Origin: Morella rubra
Taxonomy: Eukaryota > Streptophyta > Magnoliopsida > Fagales > Myricaceae
DNA length: 64,000 bases
Assembly (NCBI GenBank): GCA_003952965.2
Contig: CM025855.1
Span: 35,211,370-35,275,369 of the forward strand
Reading direction: 5' to 3'
The notes beneath the pieces were generated by a model, which was not told where the DNA came from, did no database searches, and was given only the letters and a program-made list of their open reading frames with translations. Both the position numbers and the translations under genes were made by a program. The stretch's first letter is position 1, and every line of letters starts with the position of its first letter. This document shows, in pieces, positions 13,401 through 22,023 of the stretch.

Positions 13401-16400
13401 CTTTGCGCCATAAAAGCCCGAGAAGCTTCATTAAACTCCGCTATGGCAACATATCTCCCAGCAGTCTACTGGCCATATTCACCATCCAAACAGTGCCAAA
13501 CCTCCCAAGGAAGATAGAACTCAAAGCCTTCCGACTCCATTCCGACAGTTTCACAACACCATTGCCTAAAACTGTAACCTGAAACTCCTTAGCTTCGACA
13601 CAGAATCTATGAGAGAAAGACATCAAACCACCTTACCAGAACCTAAGAAACTAAGAAACTAACACAAATGGATTGACCTACGGGGAGGAGAATGGAGAAA
13701 AAAGCCCCATCACATGATTAAGGCCCCAGGAAAAAAAAAAGTTGCTGGAAAGCGAATCCCTGGGGAAATTGTAATTAACTTCTTTTTTTCTTTTTTTTTC
13801 TGGGGGGTTTTGCACCCGGGTTAGGGGGTTCAAATGCATAAAAGAAAACTCACTCTGCGATAATGGAAGCAGCAATTATCAGCAATGTGCAACCCTGCCC
13901 ACTTTCTGGACGTCTTTAACTCATTTAGCACCTAAACGCAGAAAGATCCATATCATTCATCAGAACAGTATAAGGGAACTGACATTTACCCTTTCTAGGA
14001 TAATTGTACCACAGGAAACTTATCACGAAGAAAAAGAAAAGGAATGTAAGGTGAAAAAATTCCATCTGTATGACCCAAGAAGTGACTTTATTTACATGTT
14101 CTCTTGTCATGTAGGAAACAAGCCAGCAACGGTGATTCCATGCACGGTAGTTCATTTTTGATCTCTGCACAGAAAGGAGAGTCAGCTTTAAACAGTGCTA
14201 CTTTCCTACATTGGACATTCTCCCTCAACATCATAGTATGGTGAATACATTGAAGAATTGCGGTTTACCCAAAGTCAATAGCTAACCCACCTAAATATAT
14301 GGGCAAATTGCAGAGAGCTAAAGAACTATTGTCATTTCTGTTTTTGGTAAGTTACACACTATCTTGAACCAATGACCTCATCCTTCATTCCGTTCTTGTG
14401 GAGAAAATGGGTCATTTAAGCATGAGCTTTTGGCAAAATATTCATCTGGTCAGAAACATGAATTAAAGAAGCAAGTCAACTAGGAAAAATGAAGTCAAAT
14501 TATTTTGAATAAGCTTTGAACAAAGATCAACATGAGCCCTTGGAAAAGAGAATCCTGTTCGTATAACTATTACTTTTAACTGGATTTCCTTCATCTTTTC
14601 GTTTAACACTCGTTTTTCCTTTCCCTTCAATTCACAATTTGATTATCAGATACGTTGTGTAAGTTCTATTAGAATGAAAAGATACTCAAGGACACAATTA
14701 GACTACAAGAAAATCCCCCAAAGAGACATGATGTAAAAAATCAGTAAATAAAGGAAAAAAAAGACCCTGCCAATCACAGTTAAGCACTTTTAGAAAAATC
14801 ATGTTAGAAACTCAGTAACAGTCTTCCCAACATCCCTCAAAGCACCCTTATTTCTTTCTCTTTACAAAAGGCTAAGAGCATCTGCATTCTGAATAAAACT
14901 AATACTTACACCAAACAAACAATCCTTCCAGCTAAATAGATGTCAACCACCTTCTTCGGCATTTTCATTGAAACCAAAAAAATGGATGATAAAAATGGTC
15001 TAAGATTCTCTCGCTGAAGGAAAAAGTAGTAATAGGTGATCAACACCACCAATTGACAATAACAATGTTCCATTGGATAACATCTTCCACAATGGCATTC
15101 TACTCAAAGCAACTACCCAATTGAACCCACAAGTGAGATGAACCTCTATCTCCTATTTTGAAGTCACAACTCAAAACTTCTGCCATTAGCCAAAACATTC
15201 CCATTCCACCATGGTTATGTGGAGGCATTTTTGCAGCAATCCCCATAAAATCGATTATTGTTTCAGATCTTCACTTAGAGATGTCTTAGCTTCTTCTTGG
15301 ATCTCTTGTAGGTGAATTTCTTCTATTTATTTATTTACATTTGCTTAAAAATTCATAATGAAATTTATTTTAGAATTGAGGAGCCTATTAGATCTTAGGC
15401 TCTGCCTTCAGTTGAAAAATAGTTTTCAAGGTTTTCAAAACAATCAATGTGGTCCTCAGGTTTTGCCAAAGAACTGCATGGCTCTCTGCCTTCATGTTTA
15501 GGGAGGCTGCTTTCTGGGAAAAAAAAAATTGGGAAGACAAAAAGATGGAGGCATGGATGTTTTACTCCAGTTTTCCATTAAAGCAATTACAACCTTAATA
15601 GCACACCATGTCATCCAAGAAGATTAAAAAACTAGTAGGGTCATCCGCCAGCTGCGGTGCTAACCAGCAGAGCAACTAACAAGCAAAAAGGCAGTGGCAA
15701 GGTAGTAGTCATTAATGAGCACCAAAGATGATAACTAACGCAGTGGAAGGTGTAGGTATAAGGGTTAACCAGCTTTAAACGCCAGAATCTAGAATTCATC
15801 AAAGAAAAGAGAAAAAAACTCTCTAGTTTCTGAATTGTTGAATTTCTCAAGCATTATGGCATCTACAGTTACATAGAGGCAAATAAGAATGAAAAAGCTA
15901 CTCCAAGTACTTGGAGAAGATCCTTACTTGGAAATCATTCAAACTTGGAGACTATAAAAACGAAAATTAGAAACATACTTATTAGACTTTTAAATTTTAT
16001 AATTTTGATTCCCATCACTAATCAACAACATATTGTGTTTTAATACCTCAACCTCCAGTGAGATACACCTGCTGATTGGTTGCCAGATTTTTCAGAACTA
16101 AGAAGATAAAACTCAGCTGGATCTCAGCGGTCACTACTTCCATCCACTTGTCATATGTGCATGTTAATTTGTAAAAACCCGACCCGAAAAACAGGGGTAT
16201 TTATATCTTTTTATTTTATTTGTTATTCTTAAATTTTGAATTTTCATAATCCCTATTTTTGGTACTTGATATGTTAAATGAGTATTAAGTTGAAAAGATA
16301 GAGGCCTAATCCTATTTTTGATTTTAAAGTTAAGGGTCAAGGTTGAATCATATTTTTGAATTCAAAAAATCTTCTCCTTCCTCCACGGAAATCAGTTTCT

Positions 16401-19400
16401 CATTCAGTCATGAAAATCATATCAAGGTTTAAACTTTTGGCTTTCTATTAGAGATTGAGATCTAGTGCAACAGAAGTTTTCTTGCACAAAAGCTATTACC
16501 TTTCACTCCATAAAACATCCGACATCTTTTCTTGTCTTTCTCTTCAAGTTATATAAAAAATCTAGCAAGGTCCGGCCCTCTTTTCCTTAGCTCATGAATT
16601 TGGATGATTGTTTGAATGAAAAATTGATTTTTCTTGTATGGAATTGTTACCTCAAGTTTACAAAGTATACAAGCGAGATAAGTTGATATGATCACGTGCT
16701 TTCTTTCAAACAAAATGTTACATTTTCTCAAAAGGGTTTCGAGTTATATTGTATATGATGACCATTTCTTCTAAACCCTTTTTATGTATCCTTATATGAT
16801 ATTTTAAGAGAAAAAGTTTTGAAATATTTTACTATGTGTGCTTAATCTGCATATTATGAATGGTTTCTATTATGATGGAAGGAACCAAATCAAAGAAAAA
16901 AGAAATATAAGATGATGAATGAAATGTTATGCAAAGAAAGAATGAAAATGAATGGTTGCATGTAAATGTTTTTAAATGTTTTGGCCTTATGACTGAATGA
17001 GTAATGGTACCGTTGCTAAAGTGCAAAGGAAGCCATCTAGTATGGTTCTTGGAGATTGACTCACTCGAGTGCACTACCGTTTATTGAGTGATGTCCATAT
17101 CTTAAAAGTGATTTCACTCGAATGACCACTGGAATGGAGTCGAGATCACAAGTATCGCCAACCCTCACACTGAGCGTAATTGTGTGTTGGCCATTAAAAG
17201 TGTAAAGATACGGTTTTCAAGTTCTATTTACAATGAGCGTGTGAATGTAAGTATTTTAAAGATGAAGATAGAAAGGATTCTTGCCTAAACTACCTTAGAA
17301 TAAGTATTTTGATGAATTCTTGTAATTCTTCTATGATTATGTATATAATAGCATGACTTTTCTAAACCTATTTAGGATGGGGATGTTACATAATTATTCT
17401 CCACGCGAAATTTAATTTCTATAGGAAAAGACTAAAAATTGGAGTTTTTTGTGTTGTTTCCACAAGTGAAATGTTAAAGAGAGAACAAGTCAACACACCA
17501 AATCTGAGCATGAGCATTTCAATAATGAAAGTGAATGTGAACCTTCACAATTTAATGCATGCAGTTCTTGAACTGAATTTGAACCTCGGCTATTTTCTCC
17601 ACCAGCTCAGATTCTTTCCTCACAATTTCTTGTAGAGTTGAACACTTTCCAGTAATTGACTTGATCACCCACCTCCTGAATAATTGCACAAGAATGTGTA
17701 TTATTCGTTAAAGCCATAAAAGGCATGAGCAGAAGTAGATAACACTAGAAAGGATTGTGAATAAAATAAAATTTTTATACCGGTGAACCATCATAAACAT
17801 GAAGCCAACAGATATCAAGCAAGAAGCCAATAAAAAAAAAGGCCAAATTACTTAAATGGTCCTTGTAGTTTCATTTTGTTACAAATTGGTCCTTGTAGTT
17901 CAAAAATTTGGTCCATGTGGTCACCAATATAATGCACGGAGGTCCCTCCGTCCACATCTCCGTTAATCTCCTGACAGAACACGCTAACATATCCATTTTT
18001 AAACACTTGGACAATACTTACATGTTAGCGTGTTCCGTCAGGAGATTAACAGAGGTGTGGACGGAGGGACCCTCGTGCATCATATTTGTGACCACAGGGA
18101 CCAAATCATTGAAGTTCACAGGGACCAATTTGTAACAAAGTGAAACCACTAGGACCATTTGAGTAATTTTCCCAAAAAAGAAATCGTTCTAAGTTTTCTT
18201 CATCAAATCAATAGTTTCATTTCTCAAGCCAATACTAAGGACAGATATCACTATTGTTCTTTGTTGAAACAATGAAAGCCACTAAGAAACTATCGGCCAC
18301 CAAAAAACTCTCACCTATGGCTCCATGCATGATCACTTTTGGGTGAATAGGAAAGAACAAGTTCCGAAAACAGAAGTTCATCCATATATACGGAGAGATC
18401 CTGCTTCTTACACACCACTAGCTTCCTGCATAATACATATGACACAGAAATATGTGTGAGGATTAGAAAAGTCAGCAGCATATAATTTCTTCAAGGGGAA
18501 AATACACTTTTCACCCACAAACTACCGGGGTAGTGACACATTGCACCCCAAACTACCATCTTTAAGACATTGCACCCTCAAACTACCAATGTTATACACT
18601 TTGCACCCTAAACTACCCACTTTGACACATTACACCTTCCAACTATTAATATTAAACACTTTACACCCTCCATTTGACAATAATACCCTTGAAAAATTAA
18701 TGAATTGACAACAATATCTTCAATATATGCAAAATGGGTCAAGGGCATTATCGTCATTTTAGTTTGAAAATTTGATAAAGGTGCAAAGTGTTAAAAATTG
18801 GTAGTTAGAGGTGCAATGTGTCAAAATTGGTAGTTTAGGGTGTAAAGTGCAAAACCTATGATAGTTCGTGGGTGAAAAGTGTATTTTCCCTTTTCTTCAA
18901 TTAATTCATGCCATAACATGGCAACTAAAATGCTGCATGCATACACTTCAAAGTTTTCCAAGGGCAGGGCTGCGTCTGGAGGTAACGTTATTATAGATAG
19001 AGATAAGGCTATACATTGAATCGAATTCTAGCTAATTTAACGCATGAGCCCTTCCATGACAAGTCTATCCACATTCCAAGTTTCAACACTTTAACCATAG
19101 AAGAAAACAAAAGGGATGCACACTAGTACATGGTACATAGCAAGGAAACCACTAAAGCTAATGAAGAAGGTAATTATGCAAGCCAACAACAAACAAATAC
19201 AAGTATGTAGATTTCAAGTAGCTAGCAGCTGGAAAAACGGGTTGGATGTATGACCAAGTTGTAAAGATATAAATTGGGACCAATGCACTTACTAAGGAAC
19301 CTGAAAGGTTCACAACTCACACTCAAACAAAAATGTCAGTGTACTTTCAGTTGAATTAGGGACCAACCAGTGTTATGCATATGTTTTGTAGGAAGGACAA

Positions 19401-20409
19401 ACGCATGCAAGACAAATTGTACAAAGTGATGTTTGCATCGCAAAATTGCCAAAATTTTGACCAAATAAAATAATTATAAAATAATCTCTCCCCCATCAAA
19501 TTATTTCTTTCCATTACAATAAACATAAAAAATTTACTCAAATCATCTCTCTCTTCATTTTTTCACCAACTCTCATATACCAAAATTTTGGTTCGCAAAC
19601 AGCACCTGTCTTAGAAGTTTCCTAGATTCAAATCAGGTCCTGAAAAGTTACTAGCAAGCTTCCGTAAAATTTGTGACCTAGCTATTTTGGGTACATTTTG
19701 ATGAAAAGTAAAAAAACCAAACAACTTGAAGAGTAGTCGCCTCCATATGTAATTTTAAGAAAAGACAATGATCACTGCTTCTCAAATTACAACTCAGAGC
19801 TGCATTAAAACACGCTTAACACTATCACCTAAAAGTTAAAACACTTAGAATGATTGCTCTTAATTTAGCGGATAATAAAAGTCAAAGGAGGAGATAAAAA
19901 AGCTATTTTTTGGAAAATAGTGCTCAGAGTGGAAGACCTGGAATTCCAGGCGGTGCCAAAATCCGAGCTGAGCAACAAGAGGGCCCTGCTATGCTTCATC
20001 ACTTCATTCTCCGCTATGTCACCAGATATGACGTCATGGCCGAGTCTCTTATACTCTCCCATTGCAGACAAAAATGCGAGCTTAGCCGCATTGTACAACG
20101 GCAGAACAGCCTGAGTCGAGACCCCGAGCTTGTGATCTCTGCTCCAAAAGCTTGTACCATCTAAAGAGGGATTGGCAATAAGATCGCCTGCCTCTTCAGC
20201 TAGCTTCGCAAATTGGGACGGATGTACAAAACCCACTTCATCACTGACTTCAACGAGATATGCATATTTCTATGTAAATATAAAGACACGCTCTATATGT
20301 ATACAAAAATGGGAATGAAAGAAGAAAAAGTTATGGAAATCAGAGCTGCATGAACTTACATAAGTGGGTCGGCTTCAAGTATCTGTTCGAATTGATGCAA
20401 GAGATCCAT
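4402..20409 (-). CDS. PTAR1: PTAR1-like protein prenyltransferase alpha-subunit-repeat protein, 10 exons
   Basis: The exons on the minus strand are 20409-20360, 20243-19938, 18425-18315, 17675-17585, 14164-14096, 13931-13854, 7627-7541, 5096-5046, 4820-4596 and 4518-4402. They sum to 1185 bp, or 394 residues plus a TAG stop. Every intron is GT-AG and every phase closes. The start [16 protein letters not shown] and the following [11 protein letters not shown] match the family start. Prenyltransferase alpha-type repeats appear at AWNSR (115-119), AWSHRRW (152-158), YRAWNHRCW (192-200), FHYRRRL (231-237) and LWLHRRF (283-289). In animals PTAR1 pairs with RABGGTB as geranylgeranyltransferase III, acting on the SNARE Ykt6; the plant member is assumed similar. 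Intron 6 (6.2 kb) holds a full LINE, intron 4 a solo LTR, and introns 2 and 3 hold MITEs. Exon assignment is by reading, without transcripts. Confidence 0.93.
6405..6774. repeat. MITE with perfect 17-bp terminal inverted repeats
   Basis: The ends ggtcatgtttgccaact and agttggcaaacatgacc are exact reverse complements. The interior is AT-rich, non-coding, and holds an (AG)n run at about 6642-6666. No clear target duplication is visible. The terminus and length suit a Tourist or PIF/Harbinger-like MITE, though the family is uncertain. It lies in intron 7 of the PTAR1-like gene. Confidence 0.75.
8104..8118. repeat. target-site duplication of LINE-1 (3' side)
   Basis: The 15-bp ggggaaattgtaatt is repeated exactly at 13762-13776, bracketing the LINE. 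The poly-T run, which is the minus-strand poly(A) tail, abuts this copy. Confidence 0.95.
8235..9250 (-). pseudogene. LINE-1 ORF2 C-terminus with zf-RVT domain
   Basis: The minus strand encodes the zinc-binding zf-RVT block, with [16 protein letters not shown], then the Cys-His run [18 protein letters not shown] near 8590-8530, and [14 protein letters not shown] near 8370. This follows the reverse transcriptase in many plant LINEs. Frameshifts separate it into three open pieces. Confidence 0.9.
9253..10541 (-). pseudogene. LINE-1 reverse transcriptase domain
   Basis: The conserved RT blocks read in order on the minus strand: [68 protein letters not shown], the catalytic FADD at 9796-9785, [10 protein letters not shown] and YLGLPL. 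A stop near 9960 and a shift near 9735 split it. Known plant LINE RTs have exactly this block order. Confidence 0.94.
10569..11864 (-). pseudogene. LINE-1 APE-type endonuclease domain
   Basis: From 11864 the minus strand starts with [11 protein letters not shown] and CLQETK. After a shift near 11548 it continues with [18 protein letters not shown] and FTWSNN. After another break it ends in SDHFPILLE near 11190. These are the Asn, Glu, Asp-x-Asn and Ser-Asp-His active-site motifs of apurinic endonucleases that nick target DNA for LINE insertion. The residue motifs survive but the frame does not. Confidence 0.92.
11865..13626 (-). pseudogene. LINE-1 ORF1 remnant
   Basis: The region upstream of the endonuclease encodes a Ser/Gly-rich, poorly conserved protein in several frames, starting near 13626 ([15 protein letters not shown]). 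Its position and style match the nucleic-acid-binding ORF1 of plant LINEs. It contains an in-frame 75-bp direct repeat: ctccgctatggcaacatatc occurs at 13361 and again at 13436. Confidence 0.7.
13762..13776. repeat. target-site duplication of LINE-1 (5' side)
   Basis: Exact copy of the 15 bp at 8104-8118. It lies 77 bp into the intron past exon 6 of the PTAR1-like gene. Confidence 0.95.
14165..16164. other. PTAR1 intron 4, non-repeat part
   Basis: Intronic sequence between exon 5 and the solo LTR. It contains no convincing gene, exon or TE domain that I can read. Short open frames here lack any domain. Confidence 0.6.
16170..17390. mobile_element. solo LTR of a Ty3/gypsy-like element
   Basis: The 1221-bp block begins tgtaaaaacccgaccc and ends ggatggggatgttaca, typical TG...CA ends of large plant gypsy LTRs. 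It is flanked by a perfect 5-bp duplication, taatt, at 16165-16169 and 17391-17395. There is no internal region or second LTR, so it is best explained as an element removed by LTR-LTR recombination. It lies in PTAR1 intron 4. Ends were chosen by inspection; the family is inferred. Confidence 0.82.
17841..18173. repeat. long-TIR foldback MITE, MULE-like (MITE-A)
   Basis: The two halves are inverted copies of each other for about 140 bp. For example, ttagcgtgttc-type sequence at 18022 mirrors gaacacgctaa at 17977, and aaattggtcc mirrors ggaccaattt. The termini are ggccaaattac and gtaattttccc. Flanking 9-mers are aaaaaaaaa and aaaaaagaa, which fit a 9-bp MULE duplication but are low-complexity. 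It lies in intron 3, 141 bp past the exon 3 donor. Confidence 0.85.
18495..18891. repeat. MITE with 9-bp target duplication, MULE-like (MITE-B)
   Basis: The ends ggggaaaatacacttttcac and gtgaaaagtgtattttccct are inverted copies. The interior repeats a motif of the form cattgcaccctcaaactacc several times on one side, with its complement on the other. The exact 9-mer tttcttcaa flanks it at 18486-18494 and 18892-18900. It sits 69 bp upstream of the acceptor of PTAR1 exon 3. Confidence 0.88.
19426..19605. repeat. degenerate MITE
   Basis: The left end gtgatgtttgc with nearby ccaaaattttg mirrors the right end gcaaacagcac with nearby caaaattttgg. The interior is AT- and CT-rich. It resembles the 59426-59615 element in style. 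No clear target duplication was found. It lies in PTAR1 intron 2. Confidence 0.5.
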
Positions 20410-21661
20410 GGTTGCTGATCCCTAATACAATTCTTCCTTTTTTTCTTCCTCTTCGTCTTCAGTAATTTGTTTTCTCGGGTTGCTTGCTTGTGATGTCAAA
20501 CGGTGCACAGGATGGTTTTGAGAGAAATCTGTTGAAACTTTTTTGGGTGAGAGGCAAAGAAATTTAAAATGTTCTGATTTCAACAATTCTAATTGCACTA
20601 CAATACTGTTACAACTCTTTGAAGCTAAAAGTCATTTTTTGGGCCAGAGGAAAGAAAATCGAAATAATGTATTGAGATATGTATTTCCGGTAGTATGTTC
20701 GGGAATAAATTTTTTGTACAATGAGTTATCATGTAGCAGAAAACGCACTGACTTATTCTATGTCGAAGAGCTGCCCTCTGACCATCGACTCTGCCTTAGT
20801 GCCTTAGTTGAAAACTAAGAACGATTTCTAATTCCTCCATTGACGATCTTCATCTCTGAGAGGAGGCATATTTCTGGAGGCGACTCGAATATCGGCTTGA
20901 AGACGTTCGTGGCTATTTACTTACAGAACGTCTGCTTCAAGTCTTCCTCAGAGGCTGAGAATGGAAAGTCCTCAGATAGAAAGAAAAAGAAAGCAACGAA
21001 AAAAAAAAAGCGAAGGGAGGGAGAGAGAAATGGAAGAGAGCATGAGAGCGAGAAGAAGAGAGAGAACTCACAGACGAAAGGTATTCGAAGGGTTGCGGTG
21101 CGGGTGTAAAGGAGAATCCATTGATCCACAATTTAGCAGGTCGGGAGGACACGGCGACTATGAAAGTGGAAAGAAACACAGACCGAGAGTGGCAGAGAGC
21201 AGATCGATTTATGGCTATGGAACATTGGAACAGATGAATGCGATTGATTAATAACCAAAAAACCCGATGGATTTATAGGGATGATTAAACGACGTTGATA
21301 AGTGAAAGTCCTCTGATTTTTGATAATTTTTTTTTATTTTCAAATTCCAGCGATAAATACAAAATCAGTAGGACAGATAAAATGGAATTAATTCTCTGAT
21401 AATAAAAATATAAAAAATTAGTCTCTCTAATTTTATAAAAACATAAAATTAACTTCTAATAAAAGATTAAAGACAAATAAAAATATAATTAAAAGAACTA
21501 ATTTTATAATTATTACAAGAATTAATTCGATTTTCTCTTATATCAAAAATTAATTTTACATTTATCTTTATATATTTTATGTATTTAGAGAAAATTTATG
21601 TATTTAGAGATAATTTTTTTCTTCAATATAAACCTGGAAAATAGAATGCACATTATCCGAG

Positions 21662-21667
21662 CACGTG
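21662..21667. promoter_or_regulatory. G-box CACGTG
   Basis: Palindromic CACGTG about 360 bp upstream of the PP2A B'' start. G-boxes are bound by plant bZIP and bHLH factors; function here is inferred. Confidence 0.5.
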
Positions 21668-21701
21668 ACGAAGACCCTAAGCCCCTCCTAAAGCACATGG
21701 C

Positions 21702-21707
21702 CACGTG
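21702..21707. promoter_or_regulatory. second G-box CACGTG
   Basis: A second CACGTG 40 bp after the first, in the same PP2A B'' upstream region. The close pair makes a real control element more likely than one copy alone. Confidence 0.5.
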
Positions 21708-22023
21708 TAACTTCTTCTTCAACCATTTTTCAGAATTTCAGGTGCTATTTCTCAAACCTCTCTCTTCCTCTCTCGCATTTCCCTCTCCAATCGCATCCAT
21801 CTCTGAGAAAAACTTCCCGTCCCTTCCTCCCCATTTTCCCCCTCTCTCCCATCACCGATCCTCCCATTCCACGAGGATCCTGGGATTTTCCAACTTACGT
21901 ACCCCTTCGAACATCCAAAACCGCATTGAATCTCGTAATTCAACTTCCTTGAGCTTCGGTTCTTTGTAGGGTTTTCCTGATTTGGTGATTGTGAATGATA
22001 GAGAGTTAGAGGGGCCGCTTCTA

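Larger units (their letters stand above)
8119..13761 (-). mobile_element. full-length plant L1-type LINE (LINE-1) in PTAR1 intron 6
   Basis: This is a 5.64-kb non-LTR retrotransposon with its poly(A) tail read as poly-T at 8117-8127 and an exact 15-bp target duplication. Reading the minus strand, it has a 5' UTR, an ORF1 region, an APE endonuclease, a reverse transcriptase, a zf-RVT domain and a short 3' UTR ending in acttatcaaaa. Frameshifts and stops break ORF1 and ORF2, so it is not autonomous as it stands. It is in the same orientation as the host gene, so the primary transcript of PTAR1 would include it. Confidence 0.95.
20410..22023. promoter_or_regulatory. divergent intergenic region of PTAR1 and PP2A B'' genes
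   Basis: This 1.6-kb region separates two start codons that point away from each other, so it should hold both promoters and both 5' UTRs. On the minus strand a TATA-like ctataaat lies at 21280-21271. A C/T-rich transcribed-looking tract follows, with a possible 5'-UTR donor (tctgtaagt near 20933). On the plus side two CACGTG G-boxes precede a C/T-rich leader. Charged open frames at 20840-21250 are low-complexity and not called. The middle (21290-21600) is plain AT-rich DNA. Confidence 0.6.

Noticed and set aside
20840-21251. Two Lys/Arg/Glu-rich open frames upstream of PTAR1
   Set aside because: They are translations of a purine-rich tract, which on the minus strand is a pyrimidine-rich leader of the PTAR1-like gene.
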